This document shows, piece after piece, positions 62,535-64,000 of a DNA stretch of 64,000 bases; position 1 is the first letter of the stretch, and each line of letters starts with the position of its first letter. A program made the position numbers and the translations under genes. The notes beneath the pieces are model-generated. The model searched no databases and had not been told where the DNA came from. It worked only from the letters and a program-made list of their open reading frames with translations. The DNA is from Flavobacterium daejeonense DSM 17708 (lineage in GTDB: Bacteria > Bacteroidota > Bacteroidia > Flavobacteriales > Flavobacteriaceae): NCBI RefSeq assembly GCF_000425425.1, contig NZ_AUDK01000002.1:1-64000 (forward strand), in the 5' to 3' direction.

Positions 62535-63767
62535 ATGGGTTTTAGGTTGCTATTTTTTATAGTATTTCTTTTTATAATCGAATTGTATGCTTTTCAGGCT
62601 TTCAAAACAATTCTGAAAGATAAATGGTTTTTAATTGGATACGCTGTGTTAAGTCTGGCGATTTTAATTTATATTATTTACGGTTTTATGAATTTTGACC
62701 GTTCCGTAGGGCAAACCAAGCAAACGATGTTTGTGATGGGGTTAATGCTGGTGGTGTATGTGCCTAAGATTGTGTTGGCGCTCGTATTACTTGGAGAAGA
62801 TATTTTCAGGCTGGTTATGGGTTCGGTGAATTATTTTGTAGAGAACAGCAATGAAGGATTTCTTCCTAGCCGAAGAAAATTTGTGAGTCAGTTGGGTTTG
62901 GGATTGGCTTCCATTCCGTTTTTATCTTTGATTTATGGTGTGACAATTGGGAAATACAATTATAAAGTAATTAAACAACGTATCTTTTTCCCTGATTTGC
63001 CGGATGCTTTTGATGGTTTTACGATAACACAAATTTCGGATGTGCATTCGGGGAGTTTTGATAATGCGGACAAAATTAATTATGCCATTGATTTAGTAAA
63101 TGAGCAAAATTCGGATATGATTTTGTTTACCGGAGATATTGTAAATACGCATGCTATCGAAATGCATCCGTGGGTTGAAACTTTTAATCGTATCAAAACA
63201 CACGAATATGGTAAATTTTCCGTTCTGGGTAATCATGATTATGGCGAATACGTGACCTGGCCTTCACAGACTGCCAAAGATCAGAATTTTAAAGAAATTA
63301 AAGATTTGTACGGGCAAATTGGTTTTCAGTTATTATTGAACGAGCATACTTTTATCAAAAAAGGAAAGGATAAAATTGCTTTAGTAGGGGTAGAAAACTG
63401 GGGAAAAAACTTTAAGCAGGCAGGCGATTTGGAAAAAGCCTCTGAAGGCTTGAGAGGAAATGAGTTTAAAATTCTGATGAGTCACGATCCGAGCCATTGG
63501 GAATATGAAGTAAAAAATGATGATATGAATTATCATTTAACCCTTTCCGGACATACGCACGGCATGCAGTTTGGGATTGAAATTCCGGGCTATTTCAAAT
63601 GGAGTTTAGCGCAATATGTCTATAAACAATGGGCTGGTTTGTATGAGCATTTGGGGCGTTATGTGTATGTAAATCGAGGCTTTGGTTTTCATGCTTATCC
63701 CGGCAGAGTAGGAATTATGCCCGAAATTACGGTTATCGAACTAAAAAAAGGGGGTAAAGTAGCATAA
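62535..63767 (+). CDS. Membrane-anchored metallophosphoesterase
   Basis: From the ATG of MGFRLLFFIV the product has 410 residues; a GTG six codons earlier is possible. The N-terminal ~150 residues hold four hydrophobic segments. A SRRKFVSQLGLGLASIPFLS stretch that looks like a Tat signal follows, though with SRRKF before a hydrophobic run, it could also be a membrane anchor. The metallophosphatase core has all motifs: QISDVHSGSF, FTGDIVNTH, VLGNHDYGEY and LSGHTHGMQF. It resembles YkuE/YaeI-type phosphodiesterases. Substrate unknown. Confidence 0.85.
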   Translation: MGFRLLFFIVFLFIIELYAFQAFKTILKDKWFLIGYAVLSLAILIYIIYGFMNFDRSVGQTKQTMFVMGLMLVVYVPKIVLALVLLGEDIFRLVMGSVNYFVENSNEGFLPSRRKFVSQLGLGLASIPFLSLIYGVTIGKYNYKVIKQRIFFPDLPDAFDGFTITQISDVHSGSFDNADKINYAIDLVNEQNSDMILFTGDIVNTHAIEMHPWVETFNRIKTHEYGKFSVLGNHDYGEYVTWPSQTAKDQNFKEIKDLYGQIGFQLLLNEHTFIKKGKDKIALVGVENWGKNFKQAGDLEKASEGLRGNEFKILMSHDPSHWEYEVKNDDMNYHLTLSGHTHGMQFGIEIPGYFKWSLAQYVYKQWAGLYEHLGRYVYVNRGFGFHAYPGRVGIMPEITVIELKKGGKVA

Positions 63768-63842
63768 TTCGTTAAAAATGCTACATTTGTATGAAAGAAA
63801 AATAATTTTTTCTTAGATTTAAAAAAATAATTCGTTGGTTTT

Positions 63843-64000
63843 ATGTCAAAATTTGGAGAACTAATAAGTGCACAAGTACCAGTGTTGATTGATTTCTACA
63901 CCGATTGGAACGAATCTTCAGTTTCTATGCATGAAGTGATAAGAGATGTTGCGGCAGCTTTAGGCGATAAAGCAAAAGTGATTAAAATTGATGTGGATAA
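63843..64000 (+). CDS. Thioredoxin-like protein lacking CxxC (5' part, cut by window end)
   Basis: The 52 visible codons match the beta1-alpha1-beta2 part of thioredoxin (VPVLIDFYTDWNESSVSMHE, then ALGDKAKVIKIDVDK). Where thioredoxin has WCGPC this one has WNESS, so both redox cysteines are replaced. It may act as a chaperone-like or binding protein instead of a disulfide reductase. The C-terminal half is outside the window. Confidence 0.7.
   Translation, partial: MSKFGELISAQVPVLIDFYTDWNESSVSMHEVIRDVAAALGDKAKVIKIDVD

Overview
The window looks like chromosomal DNA from a member of the Bacteroidota, most likely Flavobacterium or a close relative. The DNA is AT-rich, and the best promoters follow the Bacteroidota pattern (TTG, about 19 nt, then TAnnTTTG). 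There are several TonB-dependent receptors, DUF3127 and DUF4301 proteins, a GGGP-synthase homologue, a ThiH-type (anaerobe-like) thiamin operon, and lipoproteins with the usual short N-terminal lipobox. I see no rRNA, tRNA, CRISPR array, IS element or prophage.

Region 1 (1-10273) is the unusual part. It holds two tandem cassettes. Each starts with a long protein carrying a double-glycine (C39-peptidase) leader: a parvovirus-type phospholipase A2-like protein at 361-999 and an HExxH metallopeptidase-like protein at 3159-3692. Each is preceded by the same composite border: the 3' end of a glycosyltransferase gene, the 3' end of glf in reverse, and then the first ~34 codons of a C39-peptidase transporter gene fused in frame to that glf tail (59-codon chimeras at 48-227 and 2851-3030). 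The intact donor of the glycosyltransferase/glf junction is at 8242-8592. After the first toxin-like gene come a membrane protein and a secreted protein, which are candidate immunity factors. After the second come a lipoprotein hydrolase, a LanC-like protein without zinc ligands, and three glycosyltransferases. Glf and a DUF707 protein read the other way. My reading is a recombining array of C39-exported effector cassettes tied to a glycan locus.

Region 2 (10424-25362) is mainly housekeeping: an EamA transporter, a catalytic/non-catalytic M16 peptidase pair, ribosomal proteins L21 and L27, a large outer-membrane receptor-like protein, a TPR lipoprotein, an MntA/HepT remnant whose HepT has lost its catalytic end, a TPR gene with a 43-residue membrane protein, an XRE regulator, ahcY, a phosphopantetheinyl transferase, and a Crp/Fnr regulator next to a truncated haemoglobin gene with a palindromic operator.

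Region 3 (25454-46113) holds GGGP synthase, PnuC, DUF4301 and ArfB genes; a TPP riboswitch in front of a TonB receptor; greA with an attenuator-like leader; HIT, transglutaminase, histidine kinase, DUF3127 and aat genes; and then a long leftward thiamin operon (thiS-thiC-thiE2-thiD-thiE-thiG-thiH-thiF) under a second TPP riboswitch and interrupted by a frameshifted GxxExxY gene. tag and a queuosine-precursor transporter gene follow.

Region 4 (46263-53620) is a probable sucrose locus: TonB receptor, MFS transporter, GH100-like invertase and PfkB fructokinase genes, divergent from a LacI regulator, with two CGAAAACGTTTTCG operators between them. Region 5 (53639-64000) has the rplM-rpsI-rpsB-tsf genes, a second LacI regulator, polA, a toxin-antitoxin remnant, a small membrane protein, a membrane-anchored metallophosphoesterase, and the start of a thioredoxin-like gene lacking CxxC. 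A short palindrome of the form TCCCGA-N4/6-TCGGGA recurs four times in the window, once inside polA.
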